A DNA stretch of 64,000 nucleotides, taken from assembly GCA_016744335.1 (NCBI GenBank), contig JADGEO010000004.1:1-64000 (forward strand). The letters are read 5' to 3'. The translations under genes and the position numbers were made by a program. Source of the DNA: Anaerolineales bacterium (GTDB lineage: Bacteria > Chloroflexota > Anaerolineae > Anaerolineales > Villigracilaceae). Under the pieces are notes generated by a model, which did no database searches, was not told the DNA's origin, and saw only the letters and a program-made list of their open reading frames with translations. Positions 1 to 8,062 of this stretch are shown here, one piece after another. Positions within the stretch are counted from its first letter, which is position 1. The number at the start of each line of letters is the position of its first letter.

Positions 1-735
1 GGATATAACATCCAAGTCGCGTCAACTGAAAATGGGTTAATTACGGAAACCAAAGCCTACACAGGGGCGACACCCGATCAAAGCGGTATTGCCAACTTAG
101 TTGCTGAACAGAAAGAACACCATAACCATTGTCCAGATAAGATGATTTACGATGCTGCCGCAGCAACGGGAAAGATACGCCATGAAATGGAAGTCGCCTC
201 AACTGGAAAAACAAAACTTTCCGCTCCTATAATTGAATCGTACAAAAAAGAGCATATTTTTGGACCTTATGACTTCACACTCTCGCAAGATAGAAAAGAA
301 CTAATATGTCCCAACGGGAAAACTACGCCAATACGCTATCCTTCACAATCCGGAGATGGGGGTAACTTTCGCTTTCTTACTCACCATTGTTGGCAAGATA
401 AACCGCCCAGACGAATGAAGGATGCCGATCTCAGCAAACGATGTCCACTTTGGGCACAATGTCGCAAAGAAAAATCAGGACCAAGAGCAATGCGACAAGT
501 CTTCATTTCTGATTATCGTCAGCTAATTGAAGAAGCAAAAATCTACAACAAAACTGAAAAATATCGCCATGACCATAAACTCCGGCAACGCATAGAACGG
601 ACAGTGGCTGAACTCGTTCGATATAACGGGACACGATATTGCAGGAGGCGAGGCTTAGACGCTGCTGATTGGCAGGCAAAGATGGGCGCAACTACCTGTA
701 ATCTCAAGTGGTGGATGAGACGCGTCCCAACCTGA
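1..735 (+). CDS. IS1182-like transposase, C-terminal part (truncated by window start)
   Basis: The frame is open from base 1 to the TGA at 733-735, so only the C-terminal 244 or so residues are seen. The layout fits the DDE transposases of the IS1182 type. An early GYNIQVA segment is followed by a central Asp (YDAAAATGK), a Cys/Arg-rich middle (CPNGK, CPLWAQCRKE), and a terminal RQRIERTVAEL stretch that would hold the catalytic Glu, then a basic tail. It would cut and join the ends of its own insertion sequence. The usual second-Asp surroundings (Asp-Ala-Gly-Tyr) read Asp-Ala-Ala-Ala here, so activity is uncertain. The internal ATG at 142 is not the true start. Confidence 0.8.
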   Translation, partial: GYNIQVASTENGLITETKAYTGATPDQSGIANLVAEQKEHHNHCPDKMIYDAAAATGKIRHEMEVASTGKTKLSAPIIESYKKEHIFGPYDFTLSQDRKELICPNGKTTPIRYPSQSGDGGNFRFLTHHCWQDKPPRRMKDADLSKRCPLWAQCRKEKSGPRAMRQVFISDYRQLIEEAKIYNKTEKYRHDHKLRQRIERTVAELVRYNGTRYCRRRGLDAADWQAKMGATTCNLKWWMRRVPT

Positions 736-837
736 GAAAAACAAGCATAAAAAAGGCATTTTGAAGGGGATTCAGAAAGAATTCGGGGGAAAAGAAGAAA
801 AAAGAGAGTAGGGGGGAGCTACTTCGACATATTTAGG

Positions 838-865
838 CAAAAAAAATCCCCTATGATGGGGATTT
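838..865 (-). terminator. Hairpin with U-run on the minus strand
   Basis: AAATCCCC (844-851) pairs perfectly with GGGGATTT (858-865) around a 6-nt loop. Read on the minus strand the hairpin is followed by eight T (846-839). It would act as a terminator for minus-strand transcription, for example read-through from the phosphoglucomutase gene, and would keep it out of the transposase. Confidence 0.55.
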
Positions 866-961
866 GGTGGAGAGTAGATTGAATTATGCAACACTCTCTA
901 TAAGGATTTTATTGGGAAAAAACTAACTAACTCTTATGCGGCTCCCTCCTCCAAATCTCAA

Positions 962-995
962 GCTCCCACTGAACGGCGGGCCGACCAGTGGGAGC
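962..995. repeat. 10-bp inverted repeat downstream of the transposase
   Basis: GCTCCCACTG (962-971) and CAGTGGGAGC (986-995) are perfect reverse complements with a 14-nt GC-rich loop. It lies in the 391-nt gap between the transposase and pgm. It could be a structured end of the insertion element or an unrelated intergenic hairpin. The remainder of 736-1049 shows no gene. Confidence 0.4.
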
Positions 996-1049
996 ACAAC
1001 GAGCAACGAGCGCGCTCCGCTCATAGCCTGTTTCCGTGTTAGCTTGCAT

Positions 1050-1094
1050 CAAACAAAATATCCGAAGCCTTAACGACTTCGGATATTTTGTTTG
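1050..1094 (-). terminator. Strong 18-bp stem terminator for phosphoglucomutase
   Basis: An uninterrupted 18-bp inverted repeat (1050-1067 with 1077-1094, loop of 9) lies about 30 nt past the pgm stop codon. Its closing arm on the minus strand is T-rich (TTTTGTTTG). Position and stem strength make it the natural 3' end of the pgm transcript. Confidence 0.7.
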
Positions 1095-1126
1095 AGAACT
1101 TTGTGTTCTTCGTGTTTAAACTCTTT

Positions 1127-2779
1127 TTAGTCAGCTATGCCATTCTCCTTAAAAACAGCCTGCACAATCTCCCTCGCATCGGCAAAAATCTTCTTAAGAT
1201 GTTCTTCATCAACAAAGCTTTCAGCATAAATTTTATATTTATCTTCTGTCCCCGAAGGACGGATAACAAACCAGCCATTTTGGGATGAGACTTTCAGCCC
1301 GCCGATGGGGGCGTCGTTGCCGGGGGCGCGCGTCAGGATGTTTGTGATTTCATCGCCAGCCAGTGTGCTTGCGGCGATTGCTTCGGGAGTCAGATTTTTC
1401 AGGATAGTTCTTTGTTCCAATGAGCCGGGCATATCAATACGGCTGTAGAGCGGATTGCCGAAGTTTTCGGTCAATTCCTGATAAATTTCGCCCGGGTCGC
1501 GTTGGGTTTTGGCGAGTATTTCTGCGGCCAAAAGCCCAAGAATGATGCCATCTTTGTCTGTAGACCAAACTGTCCCGTCTTTGCGCAGGAAGGATGCCCC
1601 AGCACTTTCTTCGCCGCCAAAACCGTAAGAGCCATCGTAGAGACCGTCCACAAACCATTTGAATCCAACGGGGACTTCTGATAAATCCAAGCCCAAGTCA
1701 TTTACAACGCGGTCTATCATCGAGCTAGAGACGAGCGTCTTGCCGATTTTCAAATCCTTGCGCCAGCCCGGTCTGTTGCGGAAGAGATACCAAATCGCCA
1801 CCGCCAGATAATGGTTGGGATTCAGCAAACCAGATGATCGGGTAACGATACCATGCCTATCCACGTCCGGGTCGTTGCTGAAAGCGATGTCAAAATCATC
1901 TTTTAAGCCGATTAATCCCGCCATAGCGTAGGGGGAAGAACAATCCATCCGAATTTTTCCGTCATGGTCGAGAGACATAAAAGAAAAAGTGGGGTCAACG
2001 CGATTGTTGACGACTGTCAGGTCGAGTTTGTGGACTTTGGCGATTACATCCCAATAATTTGCCGCCGCGCCGCCCATTGGGTCAACGCCGATTTTGATAT
2101 TTGCCGCGCGGATGGCATCGAAATCGATTACATTTTCCAGATCACGGACATAAGGCAGGACATAGTCGTATTCGCGCGTGTTTTGGGCTTGCTGGGCGTT
2201 TTTCAACGGAATCCTGACGACATCTTTTAGCCCATTTTTCAGCATTTCATTTGCCCAATCTTGGATGATGCCAGTCGTCTCCGAATCTGCGGGACCGCCG
2301 TTGATTAGGTTATATTTGAAACCACCATCTTCGGGCGGATTATGCGAGGGGGTAATCACAACGCCGTCAGCAAGTCCGCTACTACGATTTTGGTTATAGG
2401 TCAAAATGGCGTGGGAGATAACGGGCGTAGGCGTATACTCATCTGAGATGCGAATCTCAACGCCGTTGGCGGCAAAAACTTCAATTGCCGTTCGCTCGGC
2501 GGCTTCGGAAAGGGCATGCGTATCTTTGCCGATAAAGAGCGGGCCTGTGATATTCTGTTCTTCTCGATATTTACAAATTGCCTGACAGATTGCGGCGATA
2601 TGGTCTTCGTTAAAGCTCCCATTCGTTGATGAGCCACGATGTCCCGATGTGCCAAAAGAAACACTTTGCTCAATCTTTTCAGCATTGGGGTGGATGGTGT
2701 AATAATCTGACATTAAACGGGGGATATTGGCTAAGATTTCGGGGGGAGCTGGTTGACCAGCCATTTTAGTAGGACTCAT
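1127..2779 (-). CDS. pgm: Phosphoglucomutase (alpha-D-glucose phosphate-specific)
   Basis: Interconverts glucose 1-phosphate and glucose 6-phosphate in the cytosol, linking glycolysis to glycogen and nucleotide-sugar synthesis. The four alpha-D-phosphohexomutase signatures appear in order: SFGTSGHRG near residue 45; the phosphoserine loop TPSHNP near residue 145; the metal loop DPDVDRHG; the sugar loop GGEESAGASF; and the C-terminal phosphate clamp RPSGTEDKYK. At about 550 residues it matches the long Pgm class (E. coli about 546). The ATG at 2779 is preferred over the in-frame GTG at 2785 because AGAGG sits just upstream of the ATG. It is a monocistronic minus-strand gene ending at a strong hairpin. 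It could feed glucose 1-phosphate to the nucleotide-sugar genes at 60-63 kb, which is inference. Confidence 0.95.
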   Translation of the reverse strand: MSPTKMAGQPAPPEILANIPRLMSDYYTIHPNAEKIEQSVSFGTSGHRGSSTNGSFNEDHIAAICQAICKYREEQNITGPLFIGKDTHALSEAAERTAIEVFAANGVEIRISDEYTPTPVISHAILTYNQNRSSGLADGVVITPSHNPPEDGGFKYNLINGGPADSETTGIIQDWANEMLKNGLKDVVRIPLKNAQQAQNTREYDYVLPYVRDLENVIDFDAIRAANIKIGVDPMGGAAANYWDVIAKVHKLDLTVVNNRVDPTFSFMSLDHDGKIRMDCSSPYAMAGLIGLKDDFDIAFSNDPDVDRHGIVTRSSGLLNPNHYLAVAIWYLFRNRPGWRKDLKIGKTLVSSSMIDRVVNDLGLDLSEVPVGFKWFVDGLYDGSYGFGGEESAGASFLRKDGTVWSTDKDGIILGLLAAEILAKTQRDPGEIYQELTENFGNPLYSRIDMPGSLEQRTILKNLTPEAIAASTLAGDEITNILTRAPGNDAPIGGLKVSSQNGWFVIRPSGTEDKYKIYAESFVDEEHLKKIFADAREIVQAVFKENGIAD

Positions 2780-2893
2780 AATCACCTCTTATACTTATTT
2801 ATAATTTTAGCTAATTTTAGCACTATACCATGCCTTTTGCTGAGCTAAATTATGAAATGGAAAGAGGAGGGTGTTGCTCCAGCTCTCAGTATT

Positions 2894-3004
2894 AGACCTC
2901 TTGAAAAAGTCTGTTTTCTCTACGCTCCCTGCGCCGTCCTCGGCGCAGGCTTCTCTAAAACACGCCGCCGAGGACGGCGGCTAGAGCACTTATGCAAGAG
3001 GTCT
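2894..3004. mobile_element. MITE-like element, 111 bp, with ATT target duplication
   Basis: The ends AGACCTCTTG (2894-2903) and CAAGAGGTCT (2995-3004) are perfect 10-bp inverted repeats. They are flanked by direct repeats ATT (2891-2893) and ATT (3005-3007), as expected of a 3-bp target-site duplication. Inside are two GC-rich hairpins, GCGCCG/CGGCGC (2931-2946) and CCGCCG/CGGCGG (2965-2980), which can also pair with each other. There is no coding capacity, so it would need a transposase in trans. It lies between pgm and the promoter of the next gene. Confidence 0.65.
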
Positions 3005-3093
3005 ATTATGCCCAAAGTCTCCAGTTTTCAGGCAGTAATTGCCAAAATTTGAAGATTTCGGACTGAAAGTAGGAAGGGTAATGTTTTTTAGGC

Positions 3094-3122
3094 TTGCATC
3101 TTCCCTGTAGATTCTATATACT
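3094..3122 (+). promoter_or_regulatory. Sigma-70-type promoter for the small membrane protein
   Basis: TTGCAT (3094-3099), a 17-nt spacer and TATACT (3117-3122) make a good vegetative promoter. The predicted start near 3129 gives a leader of about 32 nt before the ATG at 3162. Confidence 0.6.
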
Positions 3123-3161
3123 AAGGCAATATCCCTCATCAAATTGAAAAAGGAGTTTTTT

Positions 3162-3494
3162 ATGGATAAGAAAACTGGTGGTTTGGTAGCTACCTTAGCA
3201 ACGTTGTTTTTATGTGGATTCCCTGGTTTATGTCTCTGTATTTTTGGTGGCGTGACAGCGGCGGGCGTGATGCCTTATGAAACCACCGTTAATAATGTTA
3301 GTAATAGTGGTGTGGTGCCAGCGAGCGTTGGTTTTGTAATGCTTTGTTTTTCGTTGATATTTATTCTTATCCCTGCTGGCGTTGGCTTTTTTACTCTTCG
3401 CAAAAAGGATGATGGTGTCATTGATGTTGTGCCAGTCACCCCATCTGCACCTGCGCCATATTCAAATGACGAGCCACTGCCGCCTACTTCATAA
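3162..3494 (+). CDS. Small two-helix membrane protein, unknown function
   Basis: The product has 110 residues. A Lys-rich start is followed by a hydrophobic helix (about 7-33, rich in Cys, Leu and Phe), a short polar Asn/Ser loop, a second helix (about 50-75), and a Pro/Ala-rich hydrophilic tail of about 30 residues. I recognise no family. The ATG at 3162 is chosen over an upstream TTG because AAAAAGGAG precedes it directly. The 18-base stretch from AAAAAGGAG through the ATG is identical to that of the AOR gene at 3835. It has its own promoter (3094-3122) and terminator (3538-3576), so it is monocistronic. Confidence 0.7.
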   Translation: MDKKTGGLVATLATLFLCGFPGLCLCIFGGVTAAGVMPYETTVNNVSNSGVVPASVGFVMLCFSLIFILIPAGVGFFTLRKKDDGVIDVVPVTPSAPAPYSNDEPLPPTS

Positions 3495-3537
3495 ATATCC
3501 TAATTGCGTAGGGGCAAAATAGAGTTTTCATTCAAAG

Positions 3538-3576
3538 AGGCGAAGCGTGCTTTTTTTGCACACTTCGCCTTTTTTT
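3538..3576 (+). terminator. Rho-independent terminator
   Basis: AGGCGAAGCGTGC pairs with GCACACTTCGCCT (one mismatch) around a T-rich loop and is followed by a run of T. It ends the small membrane protein gene. Confidence 0.8.
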
Positions 3577-3623
3577 GTTAAACGGGGGAAAATATCAGGA
3601 AAAAAAACGATCACCAGTGATAA

Positions 3624-3650
3624 CCAAGCCTAAAACGCGCACGAAGCGGC
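3624..3650 (+). repeat. Copy of dispersed AAGCC-AAAACGCGYGYGA repeat
   Basis: CAAGCCTAAAACGCGCACGA plus the following AGCGGC resembles stretches at 18934-18959 and 22777-22800, and on the other strand at 31341-31370. All are intergenic, and the copies diverge at several bases. Function is unknown. Confidence 0.45.
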
Positions 3651-3713
3651 TTTTTATCCTACCGAAAAAGGATAAAATATCCCCATCTAATCTGATAAAA
3701 TTTAGACGTGTTT

Positions 3714-3797
3714 TTTGTACGCGGAGTTTCGCTGATTTCACGGAGAAAAAATTTATTAAAAGCCTGCTCCGTGTAATCCGTATAATCCGTGTACAAA
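3714..3797. repeat. Hairpin made of CCGTG/CACGG repeats upstream of the AOR gene
   Basis: The left arm, starting TTTGTAC (3714-3720) and ending CACGGAG (3739-3745), faces CTCCGTG (3767-3773) and ATCCGTGTACAAA (3785-3797). The result is an interrupted long inverted repeat. It shares its phrases (TTGTACACGG, CTCCGTG) with 12103-12193 in the nuoF-nuoG gap. It lies 38 nt before the AOR start, in a 340-nt gap with no other gene. Confidence 0.55.
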
Positions 3798-3834
3798 TAT
3801 GCCTTAATTCAAAAGTCCCAAAAAGGAGTTTTTT

Positions 3835-5997
3835 ATGTATGACCTCGATAAAATGAAATCTGCCCATAAATTATTGGGAGAATATAAATATGAAATGCGA
3901 GCGGTTGAGCGCGGCTATGCCAACCGAACTTTGCATATTAATTTGGATACGAACGAGTTCGCCGAAAAAGCCGTGACGCAAGAGATGAAAGATTTATTCA
4001 CGGGCGGGCGTGGATTTGGCTTGAAACTGCTCTGGGACGCAATTACCCCGGAAACAAAATGGGATGACCCCGAAAACGCGCTAATTATTTCTAATGGTCC
4101 AATTTGTGGCACAACGGGTTATGCTGGCTCAGGCAAAGCGACTGTGGTAACGCTCTCGCCTTTGACGTTGAATGTGATAGACAGCAATGTAGGCGGCTAT
4201 TTTGCGCCATTTTTGAAATTTGCAGGCTTCGATGCGATGGAAATCACGGGAAAAGCCGATGAAGATGTGATTATTTTTATTGATGGTGATACAGGAAAAG
4301 TAACCATCGAAACTGCGCCACTTGAAGCTGTAGATTCGCATTTGCTGGGTGCACATCTTACCAAAATGTATGCGCAAGATGAAAAAGGACAGCGTGGCGT
4401 TTCGGTAATGTCTGCGGGGGACGCGGCAGAGCATATTCGTTATGCGATTATTAACTCAACGTATTACGATGTGCGCCGCAAAGAAATTAAGCTCAAACAA
4501 GCGGGGCGTGGTGGCACAGGGCGTGTTTTTAGAGATAAAAATATCAAGGGCATTGTTGTTCGTTTCACGAAAACAGGCGGAAAGAGCAATGGTCCCGCAG
4601 ATTTGTCGTTAATTCGTAAAGCGGGCAAACGCTTTAACCGAGAAATGAGTGAGCTAGACGATAAGCAAAACCAAATGAAGAAAATCGGTACAGCAAATAT
4701 CGTTGAAATTATGGATAATTTTGAATTGCTCCCCACCAATAATTTCAAATTTGGCTCGCATAAAGATACGCCCCAAATTGACTCTAGCGTTTGGATGAGC
4801 AAGTTCACGCAAGGTCTGCCCGATGGCTGTTGGTTGGGGTGCACCATGTCTTGCTCACACGGCGTAGATGGACATCCGCTTCAAACCGGTCCCTACGCAG
4901 GTCAAAAAGTGCTCGTAGATGGTCCAGAATATGAAAACGCGGCAGGGCTTGGCTCTAATATCGGCAATTTTGATCCTGAAATTGTGCTAGAACTCAATTT
5001 TTATTGCGATACTTACGGCGTAGATACCATCTCTTTTGCCAATTGCGCCGCTTTTGCAATGGAGTGTTACGAAGCAGGCATCATTAACAAAGGAATCACG
5101 GGCGGTATGGATTTGAGCTTTGGCAATGGCATGGCGGCACTCGAACTTCTCCATCAAATGGCACGTGGTGAAGGTTTTGGCGTGGTCGTTGGTCAAGGGG
5201 TCATGAGAATGAAGAAATTCTTCGCCGAAGAATATGGTGGCGACCCCGAATTTTTGCACGACATTGGCATGGAAATCAAAGGCATGGAAATCTCTGAATA
5301 CGGCACCAAAGAATCACTCGCTCAACAAGGCGGTTTTGGTCTTGCCACAAAGGGACCCCAACACGATGAGGCTTGGCTAATTTTTATGGATCAAGTTCTC
5401 AACCAAATTCCTACCTTCGAAGACAAAGCCGAAGCCCTGCATTACTTCCCCATGTGGCGCACTTGGTTCAGCTTACACGGTCTCTGCAAATTGCCGTGGA
5501 ACGATGTCACCCCCGAAGACAACGGTGAAACAGCCGAGCCAGCCAAAGTGCAAGAGCATGTAGAAAATTATTGCTGGGTGCATGAAGGCGTGACAGGTAT
5601 AAAAGTTAGCCCTGAAGATTTGCTTCTGCAATCTGAAAGGGTCTACACTTTTCAAAAAGTTTTCTCAATACGAATGGGACGAATTGGACGCGAGCATGAC
5701 TATCCGCCCTATAGAGCTATGGGACCTGTGACCGAGGAAGAGTACCTATCTCGCGCAGAACTCTACGACGGGCAACTCCGTGACCTCAACTTGGGTGCCC
5801 CCGAGACGCTCTCTACCGAAGAAAAAATGGCGATTCTTCGAGCGCACCGAGAATCACAGTACGAACTCCTCCTCGATGCCGTCTACAAACGCCGCGGCTG
5901 GGATATGAACAGCATCCCAACTGTGAAGAAGTTGAAAGAATTAGGCATGGATTTGGATGAGTTGGTAGAGGTGGTAGAGAAAGCTCGAAAAGCTTAA
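3835..5997 (+). CDS. Aldehyde:ferredoxin oxidoreductase family protein (tungsten enzyme)
   Basis: At 720 residues it has the full AOR layout: an N-terminal pterin-binding domain (GGRGFGLKLLWDA near 57, NGPICGTTGYAGSGK near 89, GGYFAPFLKFAGFDA, then AGRGGTGRVFRDKN) and the helical C-terminal domains. Family members bind a tungsten-bis-pterin and one [4Fe-4S] cluster and usually oxidise aldehydes to acids with ferredoxin in the cytosol. The cluster motif is Cys332-x3-Cys336-x3-Cys340, slightly longer than the Cys-x2-Cys-x3-Cys I recall for the archaeal AOR. The motif VDTISFANCAAFAMECYE fits the family helix. The substrate cannot be read from sequence. It stands alone, with no adjacent ferredoxin or pterin genes, and ends at a terminator. 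A tungstate transporter lies at 53.8-56 kb. Confidence 0.88.
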   Translation: MYDLDKMKSAHKLLGEYKYEMRAVERGYANRTLHINLDTNEFAEKAVTQEMKDLFTGGRGFGLKLLWDAITPETKWDDPENALIISNGPICGTTGYAGSGKATVVTLSPLTLNVIDSNVGGYFAPFLKFAGFDAMEITGKADEDVIIFIDGDTGKVTIETAPLEAVDSHLLGAHLTKMYAQDEKGQRGVSVMSAGDAAEHIRYAIINSTYYDVRRKEIKLKQAGRGGTGRVFRDKNIKGIVVRFTKTGGKSNGPADLSLIRKAGKRFNREMSELDDKQNQMKKIGTANIVEIMDNFELLPTNNFKFGSHKDTPQIDSSVWMSKFTQGLPDGCWLGCTMSCSHGVDGHPLQTGPYAGQKVLVDGPEYENAAGLGSNIGNFDPEIVLELNFYCDTYGVDTISFANCAAFAMECYEAGIINKGITGGMDLSFGNGMAALELLHQMARGEGFGVVVGQGVMRMKKFFAEEYGGDPEFLHDIGMEIKGMEISEYGTKESLAQQGGFGLATKGPQHDEAWLIFMDQVLNQIPTFEDKAEALHYFPMWRTWFSLHGLCKLPWNDVTPEDNGETAEPAKVQEHVENYCWVHEGVTGIKVSPEDLLLQSERVYTFQKVFSIRMGRIGREHDYPPYRAMGPVTEEEYLSRAELYDGQLRDLNLGAPETLSTEEKMAILRAHRESQYELLLDAVYKRRGWDMNSIPTVKKLKELGMDLDELVEVVEKARKA

Positions 5998-6034
5998 CCA
6001 CGAAGCACACGAAGTTCACGAAGAAAAACTTAAA

Positions 6035-6065
6035 GGCAGTCACCTTGGGGAGGTGGCTGTCTTTT
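6035..6065 (+). terminator. Terminator of the AOR gene
   Basis: GGCAGTCACCT (6035-6045) pairs with AGGTGGCTGTC (6051-6061), allowing two G-U pairs, with a TGGGG loop and TTTT after it. It is preceded at 5998-6026 by CACGAAG-type repeats. Confidence 0.75.
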
Positions 6066-6084
6066 GATTCTGGTAAAATGACAA

Positions 6085-6447
6085 ATGGAAATGAACGATT
6101 TAGAATTCACTTGGGAAATGAGTATCGGTACTAATGGTATTGATATGGATATCGTAACCCCATTAGCTTATCCCACCAAAACATATTTGGATATAGAGCC
6201 CACTCCTTTAAGTTTTTATGACGGTTACGCAAACATAGCAGACATTGAAGATTTACGTCAACTTTTAGGGATTGAAGAATGGAATGTTTTTGGTATGTCT
6301 TACGGAGCAAGAATTGCTTTACTCTTGATGCAAGAATATCCAGAAACTATTCGTAGTGGCGTTATAGATTCTATAATACCTTATACTTTTCCTAACATGT
6401 CTTGTGTTATTGAAGTCGAAACAGAACTTTTTAATTTTGAGCAGTAA
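6085..6447 (+). pseudogene. Alpha/beta hydrolase fragment (TAP/proline iminopeptidase-like)
   Basis: The 120-residue frame contains one clear block: ADIEDLRQLLGIEEW followed by the nucleophile elbow GMSYGA, then RIALLLMQEYPETIRSGVID. That is the core of secreted TAP-like or proline iminopeptidase-type alpha/beta hydrolases. Those proteins have about 400 residues or more. Here the lid and the catalytic Asp and His are missing, and the last 20 residues do not fit the family. No ribosome site precedes the ATG. It is most likely a decayed remnant; a small functional protein cannot be excluded. Confidence 0.6.
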
Positions 6448-6509
6448 TTATCTTTTAGTTGCTTTCACTTGTTGAGCTAACTGTAGATAACTCACTAAAA
6501 GGAAAAACT

Positions 6510-7271
6510 ATGTTCACAAAAGCAATCGTAAGAACCCCCGGGAAAAGTCTCACCAACGGAATTAGCACAGCAGGTTTGGGACTCCCAGATTATGAGCTGG
6601 CACTCGTCCAACACGCAGATTATATAGAAGCATTGGCAGCATGTGGCGTTGAAGTCACCGTCTTAGATGCAGATGAAGCCTACCCCGATTCAACATTTGT
6701 AGAAGATGTGGCATTGCTCACAAGCGAGTGCGCGATTATCACAAATCCCGGTGCAGATACGCGGAGAGGTGAAATCATTGCTATCAAGAAAGTTTTAAAG
6801 GATTTTTACGAGCATATCGAAGAAATCCGCGAGCCAGGGCGCATTGAAGCCGGCGATATTATGATGGTAGGGGATCATTTTTATATTGGTTTATCTGAAA
6901 GAACAAATCAAAGCGGTGCAGACCAGATGATTGGCTATCTCGAAAAATATGGCATGAGTGGCTCTGTAGTTATGCTCGCAGAAGTGCTCCATCTGAAAAC
7001 TGGAATCGCCTATCTCGAAGAGAATAATTTGCTCGCTTGTGGTGAGTTTTTGACGAAAGATGCGTTTCAGAAATTCAAGCTCTTGGAGATTGACCAAGAT
7101 GAAAGTTACTCAGCAAACTGTATTTGGGTGAATGGCACAGTCTTAATCCCAATGGGATATCCCAAAGCACGCGCTACGATAGAGGGTGCAGGTTATAAAA
7201 TTAAAGAAGTGGATGTTTCAGAATTCAGGAAATTAGATGGGGGACTGAGTTGTTTATCGCTAAGATTTTAA
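6510..7271 (+). CDS. Dimethylargininase / arginine deiminase-superfamily hydrolase
   Basis: The product has 253 residues, the usual length of N(G),N(G)-dimethylarginine dimethylaminohydrolase, which releases citrulline and a methylamine from methylated arginine. It shows the amidinotransferase-fold markers: STFVEDVALL (acidic substrate contact), the catalytic His in LHLKTGIAYL, and the C-terminal nucleophile in DGGLSCLSLRF. The ATG at 6510 follows AAAAGGAAAAACT; the longer frame from 6459 has no ribosome site. Some members of this clade act on other guanidines, so the exact substrate is open. It has no operon partner. Confidence 0.85.
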   Translation: MFTKAIVRTPGKSLTNGISTAGLGLPDYELALVQHADYIEALAACGVEVTVLDADEAYPDSTFVEDVALLTSECAIITNPGADTRRGEIIAIKKVLKDFYEHIEEIREPGRIEAGDIMMVGDHFYIGLSERTNQSGADQMIGYLEKYGMSGSVVMLAEVLHLKTGIAYLEENNLLACGEFLTKDAFQKFKLLEIDQDESYSANCIWVNGTVLIPMGYPKARATIEGAGYKIKEVDVSEFRKLDGGLSCLSLRF

Positions 7272-7582
7272 AAAAACTCCATACTACTCAACACAAACAC
7301 AAAAGAGGAATGATACGATGTCACGCCTTTATTTGCGGATTATAATGCCTCCTTTGCTCTGATAAATGCTATCAAGCATGGAGTGAATAATAAGTCCCAA
7401 AACCATTCCTGCACACGGAGAAGGTTTCCATCGCCCATTTTTGTACTTCAAAATGGGGGAGATATTTAAGCCCGCATAATGGCTCTACTGATAAATTAGC
7501 GAGAGACTTGTTTCTGTGCAATGCAAACAGCTATTTGGTTAATAAATAGCGCGAAAAAAAGGATATTTGTCATCAAGTAATT
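7272..7582. other. Gene-free stretch between dimethylargininase gene and nuo promoter
   Basis: No convincing gene. GAGGAATGATACG before an ATG at 7318 opens only 14 codons. Around 7435-7461 there is CCCATTTT...AAAATGGGGGAGAT, which resembles part of the palindromic element at 25467-25569. It looks like decayed intergenic repeat material. Confidence 0.4.
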
Positions 7583-7612
7583 TTGGCTAATACCGATTTT
7601 TTCAATTATAAT
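7583..7612 (+). promoter_or_regulatory. Putative promoter of the nuo operon
   Basis: TTGGCT (7583-7588), an 18-nt spacer and a consensus TATAAT (7607-7612). The predicted start near 7619 gives a leader of about 70 nt to nuoA. No other good promoter was noted in the upstream gap. Confidence 0.55.
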
Positions 7613-7690
7613 AGTCATCATCGTGTTAATGAAAATATGATAAAATAGTGCGTTGTATCACAATCCTTCCCTTAAAACTTCTGAGGAAAT

Positions 7691-8062
7691 ATGCTTTTAG
7701 AATATGTTGCCATTGCGGTTTTGTTCGTCCTTACAGCGGCTGTAGGTATTATCGCCGTTTCTCTGGGGACAATTTTTGGTCCTAAAAAAGAAACAGAGCG
7801 AAAACAGATGCCCTACGAGTCTGGGATGGTTCCAATCGGCAAGGGAACGCGTCGTATGCCGGTGCGTTTCTATCTCGTTGCCGTTTTGTTCATCCTTTTT
7901 GATATTGAAGTAATTTTCTTCCTCCCTTGGGCAGTTTCTTTCCGCAATTATATTGCGATGGGCAAGGGAGCTTTTATTTTTATAGAGATGCTAGTCTTTA
8001 TCGGCATTTTGCTTATAGGCTATGTCTACGCATGGAAGAAAGGAGCCTTTGAATGGGAGTAG
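7691..8062 (+). CDS. nuoA: NADH-quinone oxidoreductase subunit A
   Basis: A small membrane subunit of complex I, 123 residues with three transmembrane helices, at the junction of the peripheral and membrane arms. The conserved loop [10 protein letters not shown] (around residue 40) and helix [23 protein letters not shown] are diagnostic. GAGGAAAT precedes the ATG. It is the first gene of the 14-gene operon and overlaps nuoB by 10 nt, implying coupled translation. Confidence 0.95.
   Translation: MLLEYVAIAVLFVLTAAVGIIAVSLGTIFGPKKETERKQMPYESGMVPIGKGTRRMPVRFYLVAVLFILFDIEVIFFLPWAVSFRNYIAMGKGAFIFIEMLVFIGILLIGYVYAWKKGAFEWE

Noticed and set aside
3575..3867. Two overlapping open frames of about 90 codons on opposite strands before the AOR gene
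   Set aside because: Both run through repeat DNA, overlap the AOR start and show no protein-like composition.
1..6447. Composite transposon carrying pgm and AOR
   Set aside because: There is only one partial transposase at the left edge, and no matching copy or shared ends on the right.
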